Below the pieces are notes generated by a model. That model was not told the origin of the DNA. It searched no databases and saw only the letters and a list, made by a program, of their open reading frames with translations. A stretch of 49,878 nucleotides of DNA. Source: Gammaproteobacteria bacterium (GTDB lineage Bacteria > Pseudomonadota > Gammaproteobacteria > Steroidobacterales > Steroidobacteraceae). A program made the translations under genes and the position numbers. The stretch lies in the NCBI GenBank assembly GCA_028870355.1, contig JAGWPU010000121.1, forward strand, positions 1 through 49,878, in the 5' to 3' direction. The number at the start of each line of letters is the position of its first letter. Positions within the stretch are counted from its first letter, which is position 1. Of the stretch, positions 17,405-25,653 are shown piece after piece.

Positions 17405-17728
17405 ATGAGATCCACCCTGTCGCGCCGCGAGGCGCTCAAGCATATCGCGATCGCCGCGGGCGCGCTCGCGGTGGCCCGCACCACGACCGCCGCGCCATCC
17501 CTGCCGCACGTGAATCCGAAGGATCCGATGGCGGTCGGCGTCTCGTATCACGAGAACGTCGCGACGCTCAAGGCGTCCGAGTTCCCGCAGTACAAGCCGG
17601 GCGACAAGTGCGCGAACTGCGCTCAGATCGGCGGCACCGCCGGACAGGCCTGGCGGCCGTGCAACATCTTCGCCGGACAACTGGTGAGCGCGAACGGCTG
17701 GTGCTCGGCGTACTCGCGTAAGACCTGA
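17405..17728 (+). CDS. High-potential iron-sulfur protein (HiPIP)
   Basis: HiPIPs are small periplasmic [4Fe-4S] electron carriers, typical of purple sulfur bacteria and some sulfur and iron oxidisers. The precursor is 107 residues with a twin-arginine signal (SRREALKHIAIAAGALAVA, cleavage near residue 30). The mature part has the four cluster cysteines Cys69, Cys72, Cys86 and Cys100 in the pattern C-x2-C-x13-C-x13-C, with the usual GGWC-like end reading NGWCSAY. A GGAGAG ribosome site precedes the ATG by seven bases. Tat export fits a protein folded with its cluster in the cytoplasm. The nearby apr-sat operon suggests it serves lithotrophic electron flow. Confidence 0.95.
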   Translation: MRSTLSRREALKHIAIAAGALAVARTTTAAPSLPHVNPKDPMAVGVSYHENVATLKASEFPQYKPGDKCANCAQIGGTAGQAWRPCNIFAGQLVSANGWCSAYSRKT

Positions 17729-17733
17729 CGCTC

Positions 17734-17750
17734 GGCGCGTCGTGCGCGCC
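17734..17750. terminator. GC hairpin downstream of HiPIP gene
   Basis: GGCGCG (17734-17739) pairs with CGCGCC (17745-17750) around a five-base loop, starting six bases after the HiPIP stop codon. It lacks a T-run, so it may protect a 3' end or attenuate rather than terminate by itself. Confidence 0.4.
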
Positions 17751-17788
17751 CCGGGCCCGCCGGATCGGTTAGACTCCGCCGGGCCCGG
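17751..17788 (+). promoter_or_regulatory. Stem-loop abutting the start of the TPR/O-GlcNAc-transferase gene
   Basis: CCGGGCCCG (17751-17759) and CGGGCCCGG (17780-17788) are perfect 9-bp inverted repeats, separated by 20 bases containing TTAGACT. The right arm ends one base before the ATG at 17790. If the RNA folds this way the ribosome landing site would be masked. Confidence 0.45.
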
Positions 17789-17789
17789 C

Positions 17790-19955
17790 ATGACGACCGA
17801 ACCCATTCTCGACCAAGCGACCGCGCAGCATCGCGCGGGCGACCTCGTGCAGGCGCGCCGGCTCTACGAGTGCGCGCTGGCGACGACCCCGGACGATCCG
17901 CGGGCGCTGTTCGGACTCGGCCTGCTCGATCTACAGCAGGGGCGGTTCGACGCCGCCCGCGGGCGGATCGAGCGCGCGATCGCGGCGGCTCCCGCGGAAC
18001 CGCGCTACCGGATCGGGCTCGGCCGCACGCTCGCAGCCGCCGGCGAGCACCGCGCCGCCGCGCAATCCTACGAATCGGCACTCGCACGCAGTCCGCTCGA
18101 TCCGGACGCCCGTTTCGGGCGTGCGGCCGCGCTGCAAGCGGACGGCGCCGCGCTCGCGGCGATCGAGGCGTACCGCGCCGTGCTCGAGGTCGCGCCGACC
18201 CATGCCGACGCGCTGAACAATCTCGGCGTGCTGCTGTGCGACCGCCGCGAGTTCCGCGAGGCCGAACACGTCCTGCGGCGCGCGCTCGCCGCCGCGCCGA
18301 CCCACGCGGCCGCGGCGTTCAACCTCGCCCGGGCGCTGCAGGGTCAGTCGCGCCGCGACGAGGCGATCGCCCAATACCGGCAGACGCTCGCGCTGCGGCC
18401 CGACCACGTCGAGGCGCTGTGCAACCTCGGCAACCTGTACCGCGATGCGGGCGCGACCGATGCCGCGTACGCCGCGTACACCGAGGCGCTGCGCGCCCGG
18501 CCGGAGTCGGTGATCGCCTGGAACAACCTCGGCTGCCTGCTGCGCTCGGCCGGGCGCCTGCAGCACGCGGAGCACTGCCTGCGACGTGCGATCGAGCTCG
18601 CACCGGCGAACGCGGCCGCGCACGACAACCTCGGCAGCGTGCTGAAGGACGCGGGGGCGATCGACGAGGCGATCACGGCGTTTCGCCGCGCGGTGGAACT
18701 CGATCCCGGCTCCCCCGCAATCCATGGGAACCTCCTCTACGCGCTGTCGTTCGTGGCAACGCGTCCCGAGCCGATCCTCGAGGAAGCGCGCCGCTGGGGT
18801 CGCAAGTTCGCTCCCGCATCGCCGCCCCGCGAACCGCCCGCGGCGACGGCGCACCGGGACGGTCGGCCGTTGCGGGTCGGCTATGTGTCGCCGGACTTCC
18901 GCGAACACTGTCAGTCGCTGTTCACGCTGCCGCTGTTCGCAAACCACGATCGCGGCGCCGTCCGGGTGTACGGCTACAGCGACGTGGTCCGGCCGGACGA
19001 GATCACGCGACGCATCGCCGCGCACACCGATGAGTGGCGCGACGTGCGCGGACTCGACGACGACGCCCTCGCCTCGCAGATCGAAGCGGACGCGATCGAC
19101 GTGCTCGTGGACCTGACGATGCACATGGCGGGCGGCCGGCCCGGACTGTTCGTCCGCCGACCCGCGCCGGTCCAGCTGTGCTGGCTCGCGTATCCCGGCA
19201 CGACCGGCAACGGCGCGATCGACTATCGCGTGTCGGATCCGTGGCTCGATCCCCCCGGAGCCGAGCGACAGTACGTGGAGCGCACGGTCCGGCTGCCCGA
19301 TGCATTCTGGTGCTACGACCCGCTCGCGACCGAGCCCGACGTCGCTCCGCTGCCGGCGCTCCGCAACGGCTTCGTGACGTTCGGCTGCCTGAACAATCCG
19401 TGCAAGCTCACCGACGCGACGCTCGAGACCTGGGTTCCGGTGCTGCGGGCGCTGCCGGCGTCGCGCCTCGTGCTGTTGTTGCCGGACGGGCCGCGCCGCG
19501 CGCAACGCGCGGCGTTCCTCGCCGCACGCGGCGTCGACCCGCAGCGCATCGACTTCGTCGACTATCGACCTCGGGGCGAGTACCTGCGCAGCTACCGCAG
19601 GATCGACATCGGCCTCGACACCTTCCCGTACAACGGGCACACGACGACGCTCGACGCGTTGTGGATGGGGGTTCCGGTGGTCACGCGGATCGGCGAGACC
19701 AGCGTCGGCCGCGGTGGCTGGAGCCAGCTCGCGCAGCTCGGGCTGTCCCGGCTCGCGGCCGACGGCGACGCCGCGTTCGTCGCGACGGCCGTCGCGCTCG
19801 CCGCAGACTGGCCGGCACTCGCCGCACTTCGCGCCGAACTGCGCGAGCGCCTCGCCCGATCGCCGCTGCAGGATGCGCGCCGGTTCGCGCGCAACCTCGA
19901 GCGCGTCTACCGCGACGTCTGGACGGAACGCGCGACCGCGACGCCGTACCGGTAG
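17790..19955 (+). CDS. TPR protein with O-GlcNAc-transferase-type (SPINDLY-like) domain
   Basis: The N-terminal half (residues 5 to about 330) is a run of roughly nine tetratricopeptide repeats, visible as recurring A-x2-LG/NLG and AxxxYxxAL/AEHxLRRAL patterns. The C-terminal half is the GT41 O-linked GlcNAc transferase fold: LRVGYVSPDFREHCQS, VDLTMHMAGGRPGLF, RPAPVQLCWLAYPGTTG, DYRVSDPWLDPPG, FGCLNNPCKLT, DIGLDTFPYNGHTTT and LWMGVPVVT. GT41 enzymes transfer GlcNAc or other sugars to Ser/Thr of proteins; bacterial targets are mostly unknown. I chose the ATG at 17790 since the earlier GTG at 17742 adds an unrelated proline-rich leader. No ribosome site is evident. Its end overlaps the opposing DUF2231 gene by 49 bp. 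Confidence 0.92.
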   Translation: MTTEPILDQATAQHRAGDLVQARRLYECALATTPDDPRALFGLGLLDLQQGRFDAARGRIERAIAAAPAEPRYRIGLGRTLAAAGEHRAAAQSYESALARSPLDPDARFGRAAALQADGAALAAIEAYRAVLEVAPTHADALNNLGVLLCDRREFREAEHVLRRALAAAPTHAAAAFNLARALQGQSRRDEAIAQYRQTLALRPDHVEALCNLGNLYRDAGATDAAYAAYTEALRARPESVIAWNNLGCLLRSAGRLQHAEHCLRRAIELAPANAAAHDNLGSVLKDAGAIDEAITAFRRAVELDPGSPAIHGNLLYALSFVATRPEPILEEARRWGRKFAPASPPREPPAATAHRDGRPLRVGYVSPDFREHCQSLFTLPLFANHDRGAVRVYGYSDVVRPDEITRRIAAHTDEWRDVRGLDDDALASQIEADAIDVLVDLTMHMAGGRPGLFVRRPAPVQLCWLAYPGTTGNGAIDYRVSDPWLDPPGAERQYVERTVRLPDAFWCYDPLATEPDVAPLPALRNGFVTFGCLNNPCKLTDATLETWVPVLRALPASRLVLLLPDGPRRAQRAAFLAARGVDPQRIDFVDYRPRGEYLRSYRRIDIGLDTFPYNGHTTTLDALWMGVPVVTRIGETSVGRGGWSQLAQLGLSRLAADGDAAFVATAVALAADWPALAALRAELRERLARSPLQDARRFARNLERVYRDVWTERATATPYR

Positions 19956-20359
19956 ACGTTCAGGTCACCGCGATACGCCGTGATCGCCATCGCGACGCTG
20001 GCGAGCACGACGGCGATCACGAGTCCGCGGCTCGGGCGCGCGTCGTGGGCCTGCCCTGCGGCGCGCCACACCGCGAGCAGCATCGTCACCGTCGAGGTCA
20101 GCATCGCCCATTTCACGTGGACGAAGATCGCGGCGTGCGCGGCCGCACCGACCTGGAGATCGGCGAGCGCGGCGATACCGGTGCCGATCGCGAACAAGGC
20201 CGCGACCGCGGCAGCGATCAGATTCCAGGTTCCGGTGATCGCGAGCGATCGCGCGAGATCGTCGTCGCGCACCGCGCGCGCGGCGACGAGCGCGAGCGCC
20301 GCGCTGATCGTCAGCGCGACCGGGAAATGCACGAGCAACGGGTGCCAGCCGGGAATCAC
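19907..20359 (-). CDS. DUF2231-type membrane protein
   Basis: A 150-residue predicted inner-membrane protein of unknown function. It opens with PGWHPLLVHFPVALTISAALAL, the conserved start of the DUF2231 family, where His-Pro and HFP motifs have been proposed to bind a ligand or heme. Four membrane helices are apparent, at about residues 9-28, 40-63, 77-97 and 109-128, and AIFVHVKWAMLTS precedes the third. The start is GTG at 20359, overlapping the stop of the upstream epimerase gene by four bases (GTGA). It is therefore the last gene of the glycan cluster transcript, although a role in glycan synthesis is not implied by the family. Confidence 0.8.
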   Translation of the reverse strand: MIPGWHPLLVHFPVALTISAALALVAARAVRDDDLARSLAITGTWNLIAAAVAALFAIGTGIAALADLQVGAAAHAAIFVHVKWAMLTSTVTMLLAVWRAAGQAHDARPSRGLVIAVVLASVAMAITAYRGDLNVYRYGVAVARSVQTSR

Positions 20360-21300
20360 CGCCGCCGCTCCGCGCGCCACCAGTCGATCGTGTCCTCGAG
20401 TGCCGCGTCGAGATCGAACGACGGCGTCCAGCCGACCTCGCGGCGCAGCCGCGTCGCATCCGCGACCAGCACCGCCGGTTCGTTCGCGGGCGCGGGTCTC
20501 GCGTCGCGCAGCACCCGCCCAGGCCCGCCGATGCGCGCCGCGATCGCCTCGACGAGTCCGCCGATCGTGAGGCTGCGGTCCGAACCGATGTTCACCGTCC
20601 CCTCGACCGGACTCGCGAGCAGCGCCGCGAACGCATCGCCGACGTCCGCGACGTGCAGGAACCCCCGCACCTGCCGGCCGTGGCTGCAGGGCGCGTCCTC
20701 GCCGCGAAGCAACCGCCGGATCACCGACGGCACCAGCCGCTCCGGCGGCTCGTGCGGGCCGAACTGCAGGAACACGCGGCCCCACGCGCTCGAGGCGCCC
20801 GCGACCCGCGCGGCACGGCCGAGTTCACCCCCGAGCGCGAGCTTGCAGCGCGCATACGGGCTCACGCCGCCCGCCGCCGCGTCGGCGAGCGGCGTGAGCC
20901 CCTCGATGCACGGTCCGCGGCCCGACGGCGCGTACTCCGCACAGGTTCCCGCACCGACCACGCGCGAACCGCCGCACGCGAGGAATTCGTGCAGCAGCGC
21001 GCGGCTCGCGTCGAGCCAGCGGTCGTTCAGGGGACTGTCCGCATACACCCCGGGCGTCGCGATCCACGCCAGATGCAGCAGATGGCTTGGTCGCAGCGCG
21101 CGAATCAACCCGGTGGCGGCGTGCATCGAGAGCAGATCCGCCTCGTGCACGGTGACCTCGCGGAACTCCGGCATGCCGGCGAGCGCTCGAGCGCGCGACG
21201 AGACCGCGTGCACCTCGAAGCCGCTCGCGCGCAGCCGCGGCAGGCTCCAGCGGCCGATGAAGCCGCCCGCTCCGGTGACCAGCACGCGCGCGCCGGACAT
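20356..21300 (-). CDS. NAD-dependent epimerase/dehydratase (nucleotide-sugar reductase type)
   Basis: An extended short-chain dehydrogenase of the nucleotide-sugar group. The Rossmann motif is VTGAGGFIGRW at residues 8-18, the catalytic Tyr-x3-Lys is in SPYARCKLALGGE, and RGFLHVADVGDAFAALLAS and VNIGSDRSLTIGGLVEAI are typical of the family. With rfbF, rfbG and an RmlC-like epimerase directly upstream, it probably performs the final 4-keto reduction giving a CDP-6-deoxyhexose. That role is inferred from context. The gene starts at ATG 21300, three bases after the epimerase stop. Its own stop overlaps the DUF2231 start. Confidence 0.88.
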   Translation of the reverse strand: MSGARVLVTGAGGFIGRWSLPRLRASGFEVHAVSSRARALAGMPEFREVTVHEADLLSMHAATGLIRALRPSHLLHLAWIATPGVYADSPLNDRWLDASRALLHEFLACGGSRVVGAGTCAEYAPSGRGPCIEGLTPLADAAAGGVSPYARCKLALGGELGRAARVAGASSAWGRVFLQFGPHEPPERLVPSVIRRLLRGEDAPCSHGRQVRGFLHVADVGDAFAALLASPVEGTVNIGSDRSLTIGGLVEAIAARIGGPGRVLRDARPAPANEPAVLVADATRLRREVGWTPSFDLDAALEDTIDWWRAERRR

Positions 21301-21303
21301 CGC

Positions 21304-21837
21304 TCACCCGTCCGCGAGCAGCGGCAGCGCGGCATCGCGCGCGGATACGACCGTCGGTGCGAACGGCCAGTCGATGCCGATCGCGGGATCGTCCCAGCGG
21401 AAGCCGCGGGCGGCCTCGGCCGCATACGGCGTCGAGATCATGTAGAACACCTCGGCGGCGTCGGTGAGCGTGAGGAACCCGTGCGCGCAGCCGCGCGGGA
21501 CCAGCAACGCCCGACGATCGGCGGCGCCGAGTTCGACGCCGAACCAGCGCCGCCGGGTCGCCGAGCCCGGACGCAGATCGACGATCACGTCGAAGACCGC
21601 GCCGGCGGTGCATCGCACCAGCTTGTCCTCGGCGTGCGGCTCGGCCTGGAAGTGCATTCCGCGCAAGGTCCCGCGCCGCGCGTTGTAGGAGACGCTGCAC
21701 TGGCGGAAGCGCGCGGCGACGCCGTGCGCGGCGAACTCCACCTCGCAGTACGTGCGCGCGAACAGACCGCGTTCGTCGCGGTGGGCGTCGACGTCGACCA
21801 GGAACGCGCCGGCGAGATCGAGGGGCGTGAAGATCAC
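21304..21837 (-). CDS. RmlC/RfbC-family 4-keto-sugar 3,5- or 5-epimerase
   Basis: A cupin-fold epimerase resembling dTDP-4-dehydrorhamnose 3,5-epimerase. It has ERGLFARTYCEVEFA, the catalytic His in GTLRGMHFQ, a substrate-binding Lys in EDKLVRC, Asp in FDVIVDLRPGS, and a late aromatic in VFYMISTPY. RmlC normally follows RmlA and RmlB on dTDP sugars, but this gene sits with CDP-glucose genes, so the likely substrate is CDP-4-keto-6-deoxyglucose. Length is 177 residues, typical for the family. Whether it epimerises C3, C5 or both cannot be read from sequence. It is 25 bp downstream of rfbF. Confidence 0.9.
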   Translation of the reverse strand: MIFTPLDLAGAFLVDVDAHRDERGLFARTYCEVEFAAHGVAARFRQCSVSYNARRGTLRGMHFQAEPHAEDKLVRCTAGAVFDVIVDLRPGSATRRRWFGVELGAADRRALLVPRGCAHGFLTLTDAAEVFYMISTPYAAEAARGFRWDDPAIGIDWPFAPTVVSARDAALPLLADG

Positions 21838-21862
21838 CGGCGTCCGTGCTCCGTGACGCGCG

Positions 21863-22639
21863 TCACCCGTCCCAGCGCTTCCACGGCGCCTCTCCCTGTT
21901 CCCACAGCGCGTTCAGCGTGAGCTTGTCGCGCAGCGTATCCATCGGCTGCCAGAAGCCCGGGTGTACCCAGGAGCCGAGCTCGCCGGTCGCTGCGAGCCG
22001 CTCCATCGGCTCCCGCTCCCAGACCGTCTCGTCGCCCGCGATCAGATCGAGGACCCGCGGCTCGAGCACGAAGAAGCCCCCGTTGATCAATCCGCCCTCC
22101 GAGACCGGCTTCTCCTCGAACGACACCACTCTCTCGCCGCGCGACACGATGCGGCCGAAGCGCGCCGGCGGCCGCACGCAGGCGACGGTCGCCGCGAGCC
22201 CTGCGCGCGCGTGAAACGCGATCTCGGCGCCGATGTCGATGTCCGCGAGCCCATCGCCGTAGGTCATGCAGAACGTCGCGCCGGGATCCAGATACGAGCG
22301 CACCCGCTTCAGCCGGCCCCCGGTCATCGTGTCCTCGCCGGTGTCGACCAGCGTGACCTTCCAGGGCTCGCTGCGACAATCGTGATACTCGACGCGGTTC
22401 GCGGCCATGTCGAAGGTGACGTCCGCCTGGTGCAGGAAGTAATTCGCGAAGTACTCCTTCACGACGTAGCCCTTGTAGCCGAGGCACACGATGAAGTCCT
22501 GCACGCCATGGGCCGCGTACGATTTCATGATGTGCCAGAGGATCGGACGGCCGCCGATCTCGACCATCGGCTTCGGCCGCACGCTCGACTCCTCGGCGAT
22601 CCTCGAGCCCTTGCCGCCGGCCAGAATCACGCACTTCAT
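21863..22639 (-). CDS. rfbF: Glucose-1-phosphate cytidylyltransferase
   Basis: RfbF joins CTP and glucose-1-phosphate to give CDP-glucose, entering the pathway to CDP-linked 6-deoxy and 3,6-dideoxy sugars. The nucleotidyltransferase signature is MKCVILAGGKGSRI with RPKPMVEIGGRPILWHIMKSYA. YGDGLADIDI carries the metal-binding Asp. The FIVCLGYKGYVVKEYF stretch and ending GFWQPMDTLRDK are characteristic of the cytidylyl form rather than RmlA. The ATG at 22639 overlaps the rfbG stop (ATGA). The length of 258 residues is normal. Confidence 0.95.
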   Translation of the reverse strand: MKCVILAGGKGSRIAEESSVRPKPMVEIGGRPILWHIMKSYAAHGVQDFIVCLGYKGYVVKEYFANYFLHQADVTFDMAANRVEYHDCRSEPWKVTLVDTGEDTMTGGRLKRVRSYLDPGATFCMTYGDGLADIDIGAEIAFHARAGLAATVACVRPPARFGRIVSRGERVVSFEEKPVSEGGLINGGFFVLEPRVLDLIAGDETVWEREPMERLAATGELGSWVHPGFWQPMDTLRDKLTLNALWEQGEAPWKRWDG

Positions 22640-23703
22640 CGGATGCCTCCGTCGATTGCGATCGAGCGCGCGTAGCGGTCGATCTGAGCACGGGTCACCG
22701 CGTCCGCATCCTCGCCGGCTTCGACCGCGCGGTGCCACTCGGCGGTCCATGCGATCGCGGCGTCGAAGTCGAGTCGCGGCCGCCACCCGAGCTCGGCGCG
22801 CGCGAGCGCCGAGGACAGGCACAGGGTCGCGGCCTCGGCCGGTTGCGGCGTCCCCTCGGGTCGCCAGCCGGGCCGGCCGGCGAAATGCGTACCGAACGCG
22901 TCGACGACCTCGGCGGCGGAACGGAACGACCCGGGATCCGGACCGAAGTTCACGCGGCGCGGCGCGCGCGCCGGATCGCCGGCGAGCGCCCGCGCGAGCT
23001 GCAGGTAACCGGCGAGGGGGTCGAGCACGTGCTGCCACGGCCGCACCGCACCCGGATAGCGCAGCCGCACCGGCTCACCCGCCTCGAGCGCGCGAACGCA
23101 GTCAGGAATCAGCCGATCCGGCGATCGGTCGCCGCCGCCGATCACGTTGCCGGCCCGCGCGGTCGCGATCGGCGGTCCGCCGGCGAAGAAGCTGTCACGG
23201 TAGCTCGCGGTCACGAGTTCCGCGCAGGCCTTGCTCGCGCTGTACGGATCGTGGCCACCGAGGCGATCGCGTTCCTCGAAGGCCCGACCGGCACCGTCGT
23301 TCTCGTAGACCTTGTCGCTGGTGACCACGACCACCGCGCCGAGGTCCTCGATTCCGCGGCAGGCCTCGAGCAGGTGCGCGGTGCCGAGCACGTTGGTCGC
23401 GAAGGTCGCGATCGGCTCCCGATAGGACTCGCGCACCAGCGCCTGCGCGGCGAGATGGAACACGACCTGCGGGCGCGCGGCCCGCACCGCATCGCGCACC
23501 GCGCCGGGATCGCGCAGGTCCGCGACGCTCGAGTGCGTGCGCAAGCTCAGCTGCGCCCACAGGCTCCGCGGCCCGGTCGGCGGCAGCGCGAATGCCGCGA
23601 CCTCGGCGCCGAGGCGCTCGAGCCACAGGCACAGCCACGCCCCCTTGAACCCGGTATGGCCCGTGACCAGGACGCGGCGGCCCGGCCAGAACGCCCCGGT
23701 CAT
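22636..23703 (-). CDS. rfbG: CDP-glucose 4,6-dehydratase
   Basis: RfbG dehydrates CDP-glucose to CDP-4-keto-6-deoxyglucose with bound NAD. It has a Rossmann motif VTGHTGFKGAWL at residues 12-23, typical of the CDP-specific enzyme. VFHLAAQALVRESYREP, VVTSDKVYEND and catalytic DPYSASKACAEL follow. The C-terminal RPWQHVLDPLAGYLQLA is also a family segment. Length is 355 residues. The ATG at 23703 overlaps the stop of the upstream unknown gene, and the stop overlaps rfbF, so the three are translationally coupled. Confidence 0.95.
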   Translation of the reverse strand: MTGAFWPGRRVLVTGHTGFKGAWLCLWLERLGAEVAAFALPPTGPRSLWAQLSLRTHSSVADLRDPGAVRDAVRAARPQVVFHLAAQALVRESYREPIATFATNVLGTAHLLEACRGIEDLGAVVVVTSDKVYENDGAGRAFEERDRLGGHDPYSASKACAELVTASYRDSFFAGGPPIATARAGNVIGGGDRSPDRLIPDCVRALEAGEPVRLRYPGAVRPWQHVLDPLAGYLQLARALAGDPARAPRRVNFGPDPGSFRSAAEVVDAFGTHFAGRPGWRPEGTPQPAEAATLCLSSALARAELGWRPRLDFDAAIAWTAEWHRAVEAGEDADAVTRAQIDRYARSIAIDGGIR

Positions 23704-24590
23704 TCGCCCCCCGACCAGTACGCGGCGAGCGAACGCAGGAACGGCCGCACGCGCCTCGATCCGAGCGCGTCGCCGACGCGGATCTGCAGGTTCGCGAGCC
23801 TGCGCAGGCCGCGCAGCATCTCGAACACGGTGCGGTACTGGCCGCGTCGCTCCTGCGTATAGGCGATCTTCAGCGCATCGCAGAGCACTGCGACCGGCAG
23901 CTTGTAGAAGCGCGCGCCGGCGGCGAACGGATCGCGCGCCCAGGCGACGAAGCCGCCGCGGGCCAGGAGCCAGGTGGCGATCCGCTCCATCACGAAGATC
24001 TTCATCTGCACGTCGCGACGGCCGCGATACGGCACCGGCGTGCGCAACTGCTCGCCGAGCGGGTCGGCCGGATCCTCCGCGATCGCGTAGAGCCGCTCGT
24101 TCACCTCGAGCCAGGCGCGCCAGAAGCGCGGCTTCGCGAGGAAGAAGTTCGAGTTCACGGTATTGCGCGAATCCGTGACCAGCGCATCGAGATCGGTCGG
24201 CTGCCCGATCCGCTCGAACAGCGCGTTCGCGACCGCCTTGAGCCCCGGGTGCTCCGCGTCGCCGTGGTCGAACACGTTCCAGTGATGCGCGGTGTTGTGG
24301 ATGCTCGGACTCAGCAGGATCACGTCGACCTCGGCGCCGGCGTCCTCGACGAACCGGCGCACCGCGGCCGAGTCGAGGTTCGTCTTCAGCTCGAATTTCG
24401 GCGACAGGAACCCGTAGAACGCCGACTCCTCGAGCCGCTCCCCGCGCAGGAAGCGGCGGATCGGCCAGTACTCGTACCAGTCCGGACGCTCGTTCGAGCG
24501 GTTGTCGAGCACGAGGAAGCCGGGATCGAGCGCCTGCGGCGACGTGTAGTAATTGAGGATCTGATGAACGTATGCCGACGGCATCCGCAC
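23700..24590 (-). CDS. Unrecognised protein of the glycan cluster (possible glycosyltransferase)
   Basis: I do not recognise this 296-residue protein. It is soluble-looking with no signal or membrane helix, and rich in aromatic residues. Noticeable segments are LNYYTSPQALDPGF near the start, ESAFYGFLSPKFELKT near residue 57, SPSIHNTAHHWNVFDHGD near residue 95 and NTVNSNFFLAKPRFWRAWLE near residue 145. The NSNFFLAKPRFW part recalls substrate-site segments of some small-fold glycosyltransferases, and the position between two glycosyltransferases and rfbG supports a sugar-transfer role. No DxD motif is obvious. The start may be the GTG at 24590 or the ATG at 24584. Its stop overlaps rfbG. Confidence 0.75.
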   Translation of the reverse strand: MRMPSAYVHQILNYYTSPQALDPGFLVLDNRSNERPDWYEYWPIRRFLRGERLEESAFYGFLSPKFELKTNLDSAAVRRFVEDAGAEVDVILLSPSIHNTAHHWNVFDHGDAEHPGLKAVANALFERIGQPTDLDALVTDSRNTVNSNFFLAKPRFWRAWLEVNERLYAIAEDPADPLGEQLRTPVPYRGRRDVQMKIFVMERIATWLLARGGFVAWARDPFAAGARFYKLPVAVLCDALKIAYTQERRGQYRTVFEMLRGLRRLANLQIRVGDALGSRRVRPFLRSLAAYWSGGE

Positions 24591-24606
24591 AGCATACCAA
24601 ATCGAC

Positions 24607-25647
24607 CTAGGCGGACCTTCCCGGCGCCGCGGCCCGACGGCTCGCGAGATCCTCGAGCAGCGCCAGATACCGGCGCCGATAGACGTTCATCGCGTAGTGA
24701 CGCTCGACGTGCGCGCGCCCGGCGGCACCGAACCGCGCCCGCAGGTCGCGCGAGTCGATCAAGGCCTGCAGGCACCGCTCCCACGCCGCCTCGTCCGTCG
24801 CGTGGTAGCCGGTCACCCCGTCGAGAACCGCCTCGCGGTTCGCGCCGACCGGGGACGCGACGCACGGCAATCCCGCGGCCATGTACTGCAACAGCTTGAA
24901 CGCGCACTTCCCCCGCGCCCATTCGTCCGCGGTGAGCGGCATGATCCCGACCTGGGCGCTCGCGAGACTCGCCGCCTCCCCGGCCGCCGACCACGCGACC
25001 CGCTCGATCGGCACCTCGGGCCAGTCGGGGAACGACGAGCAGATCACGCGCAGCCGAAAGCCCGGGTTGCGCGCCGCGAGCCGCGCGAGCGCCGGCCGGA
25101 TCATCTCGAGGTACACCAGGTTCTCGGGACTGCCGATCCACGCGACGATCACGCGATCGCCGGCGTCGCCGTCGGCGGATGCGCGCGGATACTGCGCGAC
25201 GTCGATCGACGTCGGCAGGATCTCGACCCGGCGCGCGACCGGACGCGCGGCCGATGCGAGCATCGCGTTGCCGGCGGCGACCGCATCGGCGAGGCGGCAG
25301 GTCGCGACGAACTTCGCACGCCGCCAGCGCGAATCGTCGGCCGGTGCGCCGAGCGTGCGCGGCTTGCGCACGTAGATCGCGTCGTCGAAGTCGAACACGC
25401 GGCGTCGGCTGTACGCGGCGAACACGCGCGCCTCGATCGCGCTCAGCTTGATCTGGTGCAGCACGGTGACGTCGGCCCAGCGCAGCCACTCGCGGCGCTC
25501 CCAGGTACGAATGCCGTAGCGACCGCTCGGAAACCGCTCGACGCGCGCGTCCCATCCGCGGTCTGCGAGCGCCGGCAGGAGACTCGCGATCCGGTGACGG
25601 AACGAGGGTTGATTCGGATCGTATCCCAGCAGCAGCACGCGCGGCAT
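24607..25647 (-). CDS. Glycosyltransferase, GT4-like (GT-B fold)
   Basis: A 346-residue GT-B glycosyltransferase. The N-terminal domain begins PRVLLLGYDPNQPSFRHRIASLLPAL, and a FDFDDAIYVRKP segment is typical of a subset of group 1 transferases. The C-terminal donor domain has VIVAWIGSPENLVYLE near residue 175, VGIMPLTADEWARGKCAFKLLQYMAAGLPCVASPVGANREAV (the EX7E-like region) and a final RHYAMNVYRRRYLALLEDL helix. Donor and acceptor sugars are unknown. It lies six bases downstream of another glycosyltransferase in the asnB-led cluster. Confidence 0.88.
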   Translation of the reverse strand: MPRVLLLGYDPNQPSFRHRIASLLPALADRGWDARVERFPSGRYGIRTWERREWLRWADVTVLHQIKLSAIEARVFAAYSRRRVFDFDDAIYVRKPRTLGAPADDSRWRRAKFVATCRLADAVAAGNAMLASAARPVARRVEILPTSIDVAQYPRASADGDAGDRVIVAWIGSPENLVYLEMIRPALARLAARNPGFRLRVICSSFPDWPEVPIERVAWSAAGEAASLASAQVGIMPLTADEWARGKCAFKLLQYMAAGLPCVASPVGANREAVLDGVTGYHATDEAAWERCLQALIDSRDLRARFGAAGRAHVERHYAMNVYRRRYLALLEDLASRRAAAPGRSA

Positions 25648-25653
25648 CGCGGG

